From Duganella radicis (GTDB lineage Bacteria > Pseudomonadota > Gammaproteobacteria > Burkholderiales > Burkholderiaceae_D): 64,000 nt of DNA. Where the stretch lies: positions 1-64,000 of the forward strand of contig NZ_WNKY01000022.1 in assembly GCF_009720825.1 (NCBI RefSeq). The letters run 5' to 3'. Shown piece by piece: positions 1 through 7,862 of the stretch. The notes beneath the pieces were generated by a model. The model did not search any database. It was not told where the DNA came from and was given only the letters and a program-made list of their open reading frames with translations. Every line of letters begins with the position of its first letter. Position 1 is the first letter of the stretch. The translations under genes were made by a program, and so were the position numbers.

Positions 1-190
1 CCATGGCGTTGGTGGCGGGGGGCGGCCCGATCATCTGGCGCGATAAAAACACCTGGTCCCGCCGCATGGCGGCGGGATCGCCGGCGTCCGGCATCTCGGC
101 CTGGGCGGCGGCCAGCGCTTCGTTGACTGCCTCCGCCGCGGCAGCCGCCGCGGCGCCCAACAGGGAAGTGCGTGCTCGTGTATTGGTCAT
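1..190 (-). CDS. unknown protein, N-terminal fragment cut by the window edge
   Basis: An open frame starts at ATG 190 (leftward) and runs off the window without a stop, giving 63 residues. The visible part is alanine-rich and charged, begins MTNTRARTSLLG and reaches a stretch with QVFLSRQMIG. I do not recognise the family. It lies divergent to the EamA exporter, and a good -10 hexamer (TATAAT on the minus strand, about 212-217) sits in front of it beside the TGTACTGG direct repeats. That layout would suit a regulator of the exporter, but nothing in the 63 residues shows a DNA-binding domain. Confidence 0.5.
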   Translation of the reverse strand, partial: MTNTRARTSLLGAAAAAAAEAVNEALAAAQAEMPDAGDPAAMRRDQVFLSRQMIGPPPATNAM

Positions 191-225
191 TTTACCGTCA
201 CAGTATGTCAAATTATATTGCCAAG

Positions 226-244
226 TGTACTGGCACTGTACTGG
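226..244. promoter_or_regulatory. direct repeat TGTACTGG x2, candidate operator
   Basis: Two exact copies of TGTACTGG lie at 226-233 and 237-244, so their starts are 11 bp apart, one helical turn. They lie between two divergent genes and overlap the -35 side of the leftward promoter (TATAAT on the minus strand, about 212-217). Head-to-tail repeats one turn apart are a common regulator operator design, for example in MocR-type GntR regulators. The regulator is not identified here. Four more copies occur inside the exporter gene. Confidence 0.4.
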
Positions 245-266
245 TTTTGTCACGTAGGATAAAGCC

Positions 267-1211
267 ATGAATCCCACCACAACCACCTTCACCACCCAGC
301 GCCGCGTGAGCGACGAAACCGCCGGCATGCTGCTTGGCCTGGTCGGCGTCGCCATCTTCAGCCTGACCCTGCCCTTCACCCGGCTGGCGGTGGGTGGCGC
401 CGAGGCCAGCGCCGGCGCCGGCCTCTCGCCGATCTTCGTCGCCCTCGGCCGCGCCCTGGCCGCGGCTGTACTGGCCGGCGCATGGCTGTTGTGGAAACGC
501 GCCCCGCTGCCGCCACGCTCCGCCCTCCCCGCACTGGCCATGGTCGCGGGCGGCTGCGTGATCGGCTTCCCGTGGCTGACCTCGGTCGCCATGCGCACCC
601 TGCCGGCCGCCCACGGCGCTGTACTGGTCGGCGTGCTGCCGCTGGCCACGGCCGTCTTCGCAGCCCTGCTGGGCGGCGAAAAGCCGTCCAAAGGCTTCTG
701 GGTCATGGCGATCTTAGGCTCTGTACTGGTGGTGGGCTTTGCGCTGCGCCAGAGCGGCGGCAGTTTGCACGCGGCCGACCTGGCCATCTTCCTGGCTGTA
801 CTGGCCGCCGCCATGGGCTATGCCGCCGGCGGCCGTCTGTCGCAAACGCTGGGCGGACAGCAAACCATCTGCTGGGCGCTGGTGCTGGCCGCGCCACCGC
901 TGCTGCCCGTGGTCGGCTGGATCAGCTGGCAGGACGCCGCGCAAATCCGCCATGCCGCCAGTGCCGCGTGGGCCGGCTTCACCTACGTGTCCGTGTTCTC
1001 GATGTTTATCGGATTCTTCTTCTGGTATCGCGGCATGGCGCTGGGCGGGGTGGCGCGGGTGGGACAAGTACAGTTGGTCCAGCCCTTCCTGTCTGTGCTG
1101 GCCGCCACCGTGGTGCTGGGCGAGGCGCTGGAATGGCAAACTGTCATCTTCGCAATTGCCGTCATCGCCGTGGTGGGCGCAGGCCGCAAAATGCAGGTAA
1201 AACGCGCCTGA
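267..1211 (+). CDS. EamA/DMT family exporter
   Basis: A 314-residue, very hydrophobic protein with about ten predicted membrane segments arranged as two repeats of five, the normal size and layout of the drug/metabolite transporter superfamily (EamA domains). It should sit in the inner membrane and export small metabolites; the substrate cannot be read from the sequence. The repeat boundary lies near residue 155, and the C-terminal repeat shows the usual pattern of a conserved loop followed by a helix (GQVQLVQPF). It is divergent to an unknown gene and followed about 100 bp later by a RidA-type gene on the same strand. The codon pair GTA CTG recurs four times inside it, repeating the upstream TGTACTGG motif. 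Confidence 0.85.
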   Translation: MNPTTTTFTTQRRVSDETAGMLLGLVGVAIFSLTLPFTRLAVGGAEASAGAGLSPIFVALGRALAAAVLAGAWLLWKRAPLPPRSALPALAMVAGGCVIGFPWLTSVAMRTLPAAHGAVLVGVLPLATAVFAALLGGEKPSKGFWVMAILGSVLVVGFALRQSGGSLHAADLAIFLAVLAAAMGYAAGGRLSQTLGGQQTICWALVLAAPPLLPVVGWISWQDAAQIRHAASAAWAGFTYVSVFSMFIGFFFWYRGMALGGVARVGQVQLVQPFLSVLAATVVLGEALEWQTVIFAIAVIAVVGAGRKMQVKRA

Positions 1212-1315
1212 CACCATACAGTATCTTGATTTTGCCTCAACTGTGAGCATCCATCCCGGCAAGAGTACAATATCAGTCTCAACACATAACATAACAACCG
1301 CAACTGGAAATCCAC

Positions 1316-1777
1316 ATGTCTGTTTACGAAAAACTGAAAGCGCTTGATATCACCCTGGCGGCGCCGGCTACCCCAGCCGCCGCCTACGTCATGTACGCCC
1401 AAACCGGCAATCTGGTATTCCTATCGGGCCACATCGCCAAGCGCGCAGACGGCAGCGTATGGGTCGGCCAGCTGGGCAAGAACATCGACACCGCGGAAGG
1501 CAAGGCCGCCGCGCGCGCCATCGCCGTTGACTTGATCGGCACGCTGCAAGCGGCCGTCGGCGGCGACCTGAATCGCGTCAAGCGCATCGTCAAAGTCATG
1601 AGTCTGGTGAATTCGACCCCGGACTACACCGAACAGCATCTGGTCACCAACGGCGCTTCCGAGCTGCTGGGCGAAGTCTTCGGCGACGCCGGCAAGCACG
1701 CCCGCTCCGCCTTTGGTGTCGCTCAAATCCCGCTTGGCGCCTGCGTCGAGATCGAATTGATCGCGGAAGTCGCGTAA
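1316..1777 (+). CDS. RidA family protein
   Basis: A 153-residue protein of the YjgF/YER057c/UK114 (RidA) fold, in the longer subgroup of about 150 residues. Family members form trimers and hydrolyse reactive enamine/imine intermediates released by PLP enzymes; many in this subgroup have no proven substrate. The conserved core is visible as the LVFLSGHIAK strand near residue 35, the VKVMSLVNSTPDY region near residue 95 and the C-terminal ARSAFGVAQIPLGACVEIELIAEV stretch, given here only in outline. It is followed after 26 bp by a PLP-dependent aminotransferase on the same strand, which suits the imine-deaminase role. The two are probably co-transcribed. Confidence 0.88.
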   Translation: MSVYEKLKALDITLAAPATPAAAYVMYAQTGNLVFLSGHIAKRADGSVWVGQLGKNIDTAEGKAAARAIAVDLIGTLQAAVGGDLNRVKRIVKVMSLVNSTPDYTEQHLVTNGASELLGEVFGDAGKHARSAFGVAQIPLGACVEIELIAEVA

Positions 1778-1803
1778 GAATAAAATCCCTGAGTGAGACA
1801 AGT

Positions 1804-2997
1804 ATGAAAATCGAAAATCCAAATCCGATCCAGTGGCGCTTCGCTGAACGCGCCGAGCAGCTGCAAGCCTCCTTCATCCGCGAGATCCTGAAGATCACGC
1901 AGCAGCCAGAGATCATCTCCTTCGCCGGCGGCCTGCCATCGCCAGCCACCTTCCCGGTCGAAGAAATGAAAGCGGCCTACGACAAAGTCCTGAGCGAAAA
2001 CGGCAAAGTGGCCCTGCAATACGGCCCGACCGACGGCTACACCCCGCTGCGCCAGTGGATCGCCGACTCCCTGTCCGTGAACGGCGCCAGGATCGTGCCC
2101 GAACAAATCCTGATGACCTCCGGTTCGCAGCAAGCGCTGGACCTGCTGGGCAAAGTGCTGATCGACGAAGGCAGCCGCGTGCTGGTCGAGACCCCGTCCT
2201 ACCTCGGCGCGCTGCAAGCGTTCTCGGTCTACCGCCCTGAATTCAAATCGGTGGACACCGACGACCACGGCCTGGTGCCAGCGTCGATTGAAAAGGTCGC
2301 GCAAGGCGCGCGCCTGCTGTACTCCCTGCCGAACTTCCAGAACCCGACCGGCCGTTCGCTGTCCGTCGAGCGCCGCCAGGAGCTGGTGGAAACCTGCGCC
2401 CGTCTCGGCCTGCCGCTGATCGAGGACGATCCATACGGCGCCTTGAGCTACAAGGGCGCGCCATCGCCGAAGATGGTGGCCATGAACCCGGACGGCGTGA
2501 TCTACATGGGTTCCTTCTCCAAGGTGCTGACCCCGGGCATCCGCCTCGGCTACGTGTGCGCCCCGCTGCCGCTGGCGCGCCGCCTGGAACTGGCCAAGCA
2601 GGCGGCCGACCTGCACACTTCGCAGCTGACCCAGATGGTGGTGCACGAAGTGGTGAAGGACGGTTTCCTGGACCAGCACATTCCGAAAATCCGCACCCTC
2701 TACGGCGATCAGTGCCAGGTCATGCTGGACGCGATGGCGCAGCACTTCCCGGCCGGTGTCGAGTGGACCAAGCCGGAAGGCGGCATGTTCATCTGGGTCA
2801 CGCTGCCGAAGCACATCGACGCCATGAAGCTGCTGGACGAAGCGATCGCGCAGAAGGTGGCCTTCGTGCCAGGCTCGCCGTTCTACGCCAACGAACCGGC
2901 CACCAACACCCTGCGCCTGTCGTTCGTGACGGTGCCGCCGGAACGCATCCGCCACGGCATTGAAGTGCTGGGCAAACTGATCGCCGCCAAGATCTAA
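1804..2997 (+). CDS. PLP-dependent class I/II aminotransferase (2-aminoadipate / LysN-like)
   Basis: A 397-residue fold-type I aminotransferase without the N-terminal winged helix of MocR regulators. It opens with the typical IKENPNPIQWRF-like substrate lid and ISFAGGLPSPATFP. The PLP-lysine motif is visible as MGSFSKVLTPGIRLGY near residue 235, and NFQNPTGRS near residue 175 supplies cofactor contacts. This subgroup includes 2-aminoadipate and aromatic/branched-chain aminotransferases, so the exact substrate is open. The RidA-type gene lies 26 bp upstream, and the pair plausibly forms an operon in which RidA removes imines made by the transaminase. Confidence 0.88.
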   Translation: MKIENPNPIQWRFAERAEQLQASFIREILKITQQPEIISFAGGLPSPATFPVEEMKAAYDKVLSENGKVALQYGPTDGYTPLRQWIADSLSVNGARIVPEQILMTSGSQQALDLLGKVLIDEGSRVLVETPSYLGALQAFSVYRPEFKSVDTDDHGLVPASIEKVAQGARLLYSLPNFQNPTGRSLSVERRQELVETCARLGLPLIEDDPYGALSYKGAPSPKMVAMNPDGVIYMGSFSKVLTPGIRLGYVCAPLPLARRLELAKQAADLHTSQLTQMVVHEVVKDGFLDQHIPKIRTLYGDQCQVMLDAMAQHFPAGVEWTKPEGGMFIWVTLPKHIDAMKLLDEAIAQKVAFVPGSPFYANEPATNTLRLSFVTVPPERIRHGIEVLGKLIAAKI

Positions 2998-3007
2998 AAC
3001 GGCCTAC

Positions 3008-3029
3008 GTGGGCGGCGCTCGCCGCCCAC
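3008..3029. terminator. GC-rich hairpin after the aminotransferase
   Basis: GTGGGCGGC (3008-3016) and GCCGCCCAC (3021-3029) form a perfect 9-bp stem with loop GCTC, 10 bases after the aminotransferase stop. It is followed by A-rich rather than T-rich sequence, so it is not a classical intrinsic terminator. It may stabilise the mRNA 3' end or assist Rho-dependent ending. Confidence 0.4.
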
Positions 3030-3050
3030 AAAAATACAACAGCGCCAAAA

Positions 3051-3073
3051 GTGACTTTATCACCAATAGTCAC
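3051..3073. promoter_or_regulatory. spaced dyad GTGACT-N11-AGTCAC
   Basis: A perfect 6-bp inverted repeat with an 11-bp spacer lies upstream of the diguanylate cyclase, and AGTCAC recurs at 3227-3232. It could be a regulator site; no regulator is implied by the sequence. Confidence 0.25.
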
Positions 3074-3355
3074 AAAAACCGCGCAATCCTTTAACATCCC
3101 GCCAACATTCCTTACACCATTAGGCGCTAGTCTGGCTGCGGCCTGATAACACCGAGACAATACTCAAAAAAACATCGGATATTTTTCCCCCGACAAGCGT
3201 TGCAACGGGGTATGATTTGAACGGATAGTCACTTTCAAGTCAGGCCAGCCTTTGTTGAAACGCGCACCCATCACCCCCGCTTGCCCCCTCCGTTGCCCAC
3301 CCGCGCAACTGACGACTCACGCCAACGCAACCCACCCGGTTAAAGGCGCACCGCA

Positions 3356-4714
3356 ATGAATCCAGGAAGTCTGAGTTATGCCACGCGGCGCGATGCCGCC
3401 ATCTTAATCGTTGACGACGCACCGGAAAATCTTGGCGCGCTGCGCAAGATGATGGTCCAGCAGGGCTATCAGACGTTTGTGGCGACCAGCGGCGAACGCG
3501 CGTTGAAAATCGCCCGCCGCGTGCATCCCGACCTGATCCTGCTCGACATCATGATGCCGGGGATGGACGGCTACGAAACCTGCCGCCAGCTGAAAAGCCA
3601 GTCGGCCACGCAGCGCATCCCCATCATCTTCATGAGCGCGCGCACCGATACCGAAGATGTGGTGGCGGGCTTCGACATCGGCGCGGTCGACTACATCGGC
3701 AAGCCACTGCGTATGGCGGAAGTGTGTGCGCGCGTGCGCACGCAGCTGCAAATCCGCAGCAAGAGCGAGACGCATGAGGAACAGGCCGAGCGCCTGCGCA
3801 CCATCGTCAACAACATGGCCGAGGGCCTGCTGATCTTCGAAGCCGATGGCCGCATCCAGATGACCAATCCGGCCTGCGACAAATACCTGGGCTACCAGCT
3901 GGAGCCGCTGGCCGGCCGCAGCATCCACGACCTGCTCAACCCCCTGGTGGCGCAGGAATACCTCGACTACTTTGCCCGCTACGCGGCGGCGCCACAGACG
4001 GCGCACAACCACGGCACGCGCGAAGTCATCATCCGCCACCGTAACGGCAGTTCGGTGTGCATGGACCTGACCTTGACGCCGATGTACCTGCGCCAGCCGC
4101 TGTTCATCGGCCTGCTGCACGACATCACGCACCACAAGCAATCGGAAGACGCTTTGCAGCGCGCCGCCATGGTGGACCCGCTGACCAAGATCGCCAACCG
4201 CCGCCACTTCGATTCCTTCCTGGAGAAGGAATGGCAGCGCGCCATGCGCAGCGGCTTGCCTTTGTCGCTGGTGGTGCTGGACGTCGACCACTTCAAGCTA
4301 TACAACGACACGCTGGGCCACCCGGCCGGCGACGCCTGCTTGCAGCAGGTGGCGCAAGCCATCGCCTCGCACGCGCTGCGGTCGACCGACCTGGCGGCGC
4401 GCTACGGCGGCGAGGAATTCGTGTTGCTGTTTGCGGAAACCGACGGTGATTCGGCCTACCTGCTGGCCGAGTCGATCCGCGCGCATATCGAATCGCTGCA
4501 AATTCCGCATCCACGTTCGACCACGTCGGCCTGGCTGACGGTGAGCATCGGCGTAGCGACCATCCATCCACACCAGTTGGATAACACCGAGTCGCTGTTC
4601 GTGGCGGCCGACCGCGCCATGTACCTGGCCAAGGAAGGCGGCCGCAATCAGGTGCAAGCCACCAAGACCAGCGGCGCCTCGCTGGCCGCCGTCAAGGCAA
4701 TGGCGATGCGCTAG
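3356..4714 (+). CDS. response regulator-PAS-diguanylate cyclase
   Basis: A 452-residue cytoplasmic signalling protein. Residues 15-130 are a receiver domain with acidic pair D20/D21, phospho-acceptor D64 and lysine K116. Residues 145-265 look like a PAS domain. Residues 270-435 are a GGDEF domain with an intact active site GGEEF (351-355), so it should make cyclic di-GMP from two GTP. The product-inhibition site RxxD is present as RSTD (342-345), exactly five residues before GGEEF, so feedback inhibition is expected. No partner histidine kinase is adjacent. The stop codon interlocks with that of the convergent FGGY kinase gene in the sequence CTAG. Confidence 0.93.
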   Translation: MNPGSLSYATRRDAAILIVDDAPENLGALRKMMVQQGYQTFVATSGERALKIARRVHPDLILLDIMMPGMDGYETCRQLKSQSATQRIPIIFMSARTDTEDVVAGFDIGAVDYIGKPLRMAEVCARVRTQLQIRSKSETHEEQAERLRTIVNNMAEGLLIFEADGRIQMTNPACDKYLGYQLEPLAGRSIHDLLNPLVAQEYLDYFARYAAAPQTAHNHGTREVIIRHRNGSSVCMDLTLTPMYLRQPLFIGLLHDITHHKQSEDALQRAAMVDPLTKIANRRHFDSFLEKEWQRAMRSGLPLSLVVLDVDHFKLYNDTLGHPAGDACLQQVAQAIASHALRSTDLAARYGGEEFVLLFAETDGDSAYLLAESIRAHIESLQIPHPRSTTSAWLTVSIGVATIHPHQLDNTESLFVAADRAMYLAKEGGRNQVQATKTSGASLAAVKAMAMR

Positions 4715-6273
4715 AGCTGTTCCGGGTAGCCGGTGATATCGGCGATTTGCTGGTACATCGGTTGCAACTGCTGGTACATCTTGAGGTAGACGCGCCGGTA
4801 TAGCTGGTCGTAGATTTTCTGGTTGGCGGCGATCGGATGGAACACGCGGCCGGGACGCGTCATGGCGCGGGTAGCGGTGTCGAAGTCCTTGTGCAGGCCC
4901 AGGCCGGCGGCGATGGCGATCGCCGCGCCCAAGCCGGAGGTTTCGTAGACATGCGCGCGCGCTGCGGGCAGGCCAAAGATGTCGGCCGTCAGCTGCATCG
5001 CAGCGTCGCTTTGCGAGCCGCCGCCGGCGATGCGCAATTCGGTCACCGTCACGCCGCTGCGCTTTTCGATGCGCTCCTTGCCTTCCCTCAGCGCATACGC
5101 CAGACCTTCGAGGATCGCCCGGTACATATGGGCGCGCGTGTGAACGTCGCCAAAGCCGATCATGGCGCCCTTGGCCTCCGGGCCGGGAATGCGGATGCCA
5201 GGACTCCAGTAAGGTTGCAGCATCAGGCCCATGGAACCGGGCGGCACTTCGTTCACCAGTTGATCGAACATTGCTTCCGGCGCCATGCCCTGCCGCGCGC
5301 CAGCCATCTGCTCCAGATGGCCGAACTGCTCCTTGAACCAGTTCACCATCCAGTAGCCACGGAAGATCTGCACTTCGGTGCTGTAAGCGCCCGGAACAGC
5401 CGCCGGATAAGGCGGTATGAAGGGCGTCACCTCGACATATTTTTTGCTGGTGGTGTTGATGGTGGCCGTGGTGCCGTAGCTCAGGCAGGCGATGTGCGGC
5501 TCAAGGCTGCCGGCGCCGATCACCTCGCAGGCCTTGTCGGCGGCCGCGACCACCAGCGGCGTGCCTTGCGGGATGCCGGTCGCTTCGGCAGCGGCGGCGG
5601 TGATGGAGCCGATCACCGTGCCCGGCGCCACCAGCTCCGGCAGCATGTCGGCGCGGACTTTCAGCGCCTCCCATTTCCAGTCGCGCGCACCGGCCCATTT
5701 GTGGCGCTTGTAGTCGAACGGCAGGTAGGCGACTTGCGATCCGGTCGAATCGACGTGGCGTCCGCACAGGCGGTAGTTGAGGAAGCCGGACAGCAGCAGA
5801 TATTTGTGCGTCCGCGCCCAGATCTGAGGCTGCTGTTCGGCGATCCAGTTGATCTCCGCTTCGCGACGGAAGTATTCGATGGTGTCGCTCACGCGCGCGA
5901 CCTTGAACGCGGTACGCCACCACCAGCTAAGCGGCCTTTGCTTGCCTACGCGGCGTTGATCCAGCCAGGTGATGGCGGGACGCAGCGCTTTGCCGTCACG
6001 ATCCAGATTCACCACCGTGCCGCGCTGGGTGGTGACGGCCACGCCTTTGACGGCGCTGCGCGGGATATCGGTGGATTGCCAGAGCTGCTGGCAGGCGGCG
6101 CATACCGCGTCCCAGTAACCGTCAGCATCGTGTTCGGCCCAGCCGGGGTGCTCGGAGAAATAAGCTTGCAGGTGGATCTGCGACTTGGCGGCAAGGTTGC
6201 CGTTCAAGTCGAACAGCAGCGCGCGCACGCTTTGCGTGCCGTTGTCGATGGAAAGCAGATATTCGTGTCTCAT
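4711..6273 (-). CDS. FGGY family carbohydrate/polyol kinase
   Basis: A 520-residue kinase of the FGGY family (glycerol, xylulose and related kinases). The N-terminal phosphate-binding strand is LLSIDNGTQSVRALLFD, and the ATPase-fold adenosine motif near residue 415 reads LRIAGGGSQSD. ATG 6273 was chosen because it overlaps the TGA of the upstream dehydrogenase gene (ATGA), replacing an in-frame start 33 bases further upstream that lies inside that gene. It is the last gene of a three-gene leftward operon with a GlpD-like dehydrogenase and an AGPS-like flavoenzyme, so a substrate related to glycerol or an alkylglycerol is plausible. The true substrate is unknown. Confidence 0.85.
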   Translation of the reverse strand: MRHEYLLSIDNGTQSVRALLFDLNGNLAAKSQIHLQAYFSEHPGWAEHDADGYWDAVCAACQQLWQSTDIPRSAVKGVAVTTQRGTVVNLDRDGKALRPAITWLDQRRVGKQRPLSWWWRTAFKVARVSDTIEYFRREAEINWIAEQQPQIWARTHKYLLLSGFLNYRLCGRHVDSTGSQVAYLPFDYKRHKWAGARDWKWEALKVRADMLPELVAPGTVIGSITAAAAEATGIPQGTPLVVAAADKACEVIGAGSLEPHIACLSYGTTATINTTSKKYVEVTPFIPPYPAAVPGAYSTEVQIFRGYWMVNWFKEQFGHLEQMAGARQGMAPEAMFDQLVNEVPPGSMGLMLQPYWSPGIRIPGPEAKGAMIGFGDVHTRAHMYRAILEGLAYALREGKERIEKRSGVTVTELRIAGGGSQSDAAMQLTADIFGLPAARAHVYETSGLGAAIAIAAGLGLHKDFDTATRAMTRPGRVFHPIAANQKIYDQLYRRVYLKMYQQLQPMYQQIADITGYPEQL

Positions 6274-7862
6274 GATCGTTTTGGTAGATTGTAATGCGCG
6301 GCCCACAGGGCCAGATAGTCCGACTCGCCGGCGGCCCAGCGCTCGTCACTCCAGCCGAGTTCCGGCTGGCAGATGGCGCGGATGCGCGGCATGACATCGA
6401 TACCGCCGCCACGCAGCTGAATGCCGATGCGGGTACGGCGCAGCAGCAGGTCCTCCAGCTTGCACACGTCTTCATGACGCGCCGCCCAGCGCAGCTGCGC
6501 CCAGATGGTTTCTGTGCCGGGTATGCATGCCAGTTCGCCTTCATGCGCGGCGTCGACCAGTGCCTGCGCCGCCGCGCCATAGCGCCCTTGCAGGCGCAGC
6601 GCCTGGCCGGGCGGCAGAGCGGTCGTGTAGCGCAGCGGCGGCGTGGCGGCGAACACCGGCAGCGGCGTCAGTTGGCCTTGCAGTTCAGGGAGCCGCGTAG
6701 CCGCCAGTTTGAGTGCATCCAGCGCGATCACACGGAAGGTGGTCAGCTTGCCGCCGGTGACAGTGAGCAGGCCGTGTTCCAGCCAAAGCGCGTGGTCGCG
6801 CGTTTCCCTGGATGGATCGGCCTTGCCGCTATCGATGACCGGACGCACGCCGGCGTAGGTGGCGATGATATCGTCGTCGGTCAGATTCAGTTGTGGAAAC
6901 TGGGCGTGCAAGGCCGCCATCAGATAATCGCACTCAGCGCGCGTGATGGCCGCTTCGCGCGACAAGTCGTCAGCATGATCGACATCGGTGGTGCCGACCA
7001 GCGTGACGCCCTCCCAGGGATACGCGAACACCGGGCGGCCATCGGCGGGATGCATCAAACTGATCGCCTGCGCCAGCGGCAGCCGCCACGCCGGCAACAC
7101 CAGATGACTTCCCCGCAAAGGCCGCAGTCGCCGCCCCGGCGCCCCCGCAGCCCCGCCTCCGCTCTGGCCACCCTGCGAGGCGCGCAAACGGTCAGCCCAC
7201 GCACCGGTGGCGCTGATCACCAACCGTGCGCGCACCTCGTGCTGCGCCCCGCTGAGACCATCGCGCAGCAGCACACCGTGCACCTCCCCGCCATCCTCGT
7301 CGCGCAGCAGCGCTTCGACGGCCATGTAGTTCATCGCAACGCCGCCGTGCTGGCGCGCCTCCTGCAACACACGCAGCACCAGCCGCGCATCATCCGTTTT
7401 GGCATCCGTGTAGACCATGCCACCCTGGAGACCATCCGTGGCAATGTTCGGCGCCATCGCCATGAACGCATCGCGCTCAAAGTAATGCCGTCCGCGCTGC
7501 CCCGCCATCCGGTCATAAATCGCCAGGCCAAGCAGAAACGCCCGCTTGCCAGGCTTGCGCCCAACATAATCACCAAACGCAAAACTCTGCGGCTCCACCA
7601 GGCCCGCCGCCTGACGCAGCAAATGCTCGCGCTCATGCACCGACTCGCGTGTCAGCGCAAATTGCCCTTCCTTCAAATAGCGCAAGCCGCCATGCACCAG
7701 CTTTGAAGACCTGCTCGACGTCCCCCAGGCAAAATCGCGCTGCTCCACCAACAAGGCGCGCAAACCACGCCGCGCCGCCTCCAGCAAAATCCCCGCGCCC
7801 GTGATGCCGCCACCGATCACGATCGCATCCCAAGGCCCGGCAGACACCTCGCGCCCGCTCAT
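6270..7862 (-). CDS. GlpD-like FAD-dependent glycerol-3-phosphate dehydrogenase/oxidase
   Basis: A 530-residue flavoprotein with the dinucleotide-binding motif GGGITGAG (residues 17-24) followed by the GlpD signature region WGTSSRSSKLVHGGLRYL (given as a description of residues 46-63). The C-terminal helical domain of GlpD is present, so the length matches respiratory glycerol-3-phosphate dehydrogenases. These enzymes oxidise the C2 hydroxyl of glycerol-3-phosphate at the membrane and pass electrons to quinone. The gene overlaps both neighbours by ATGA, so translation is coupled to an upstream AGPS-like oxidase and a downstream FGGY kinase. The context suggests a substituted glycerol phosphate rather than simple glycerol use. 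Confidence 0.85.
   Translation of the reverse strand: MSGREVSAGPWDAIVIGGGITGAGILLEAARRGLRALLVEQRDFAWGTSSRSSKLVHGGLRYLKEGQFALTRESVHEREHLLRQAAGLVEPQSFAFGDYVGRKPGKRAFLLGLAIYDRMAGQRGRHYFERDAFMAMAPNIATDGLQGGMVYTDAKTDDARLVLRVLQEARQHGGVAMNYMAVEALLRDEDGGEVHGVLLRDGLSGAQHEVRARLVISATGAWADRLRASQGGQSGGGAAGAPGRRLRPLRGSHLVLPAWRLPLAQAISLMHPADGRPVFAYPWEGVTLVGTTDVDHADDLSREAAITRAECDYLMAALHAQFPQLNLTDDDIIATYAGVRPVIDSGKADPSRETRDHALWLEHGLLTVTGGKLTTFRVIALDALKLAATRLPELQGQLTPLPVFAATPPLRYTTALPPGQALRLQGRYGAAAQALVDAAHEGELACIPGTETIWAQLRWAARHEDVCKLEDLLLRRTRIGIQLRGGGIDVMPRIRAICQPELGWSDERWAAGESDYLALWAAHYNLPKRS

Larger units (their letters stand above)
2998..3355. other. 358-bp intergenic region without a gene
   Basis: I see no credible coding frame here. 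It contains a GC-rich hairpin just after the aminotransferase (3008-3029), a spaced dyad GTGACT/AGTCAC (3051-3073), a third AGTCAC at 3227-3232 and a C-rich leader of about 100 bases before the diguanylate cyclase. The cyclase promoter is probably in the AT-richer part around 3150-3220; TATGAT near 3211 is a possible -10 without a convincing -35. Confidence 0.6.

Noticed and set aside
3008-3029. Strong intrinsic terminator after the aminotransferase
   Set aside because: The stem is good but the following bases are A-rich, not T-rich, so I list it only as a hairpin with low confidence.
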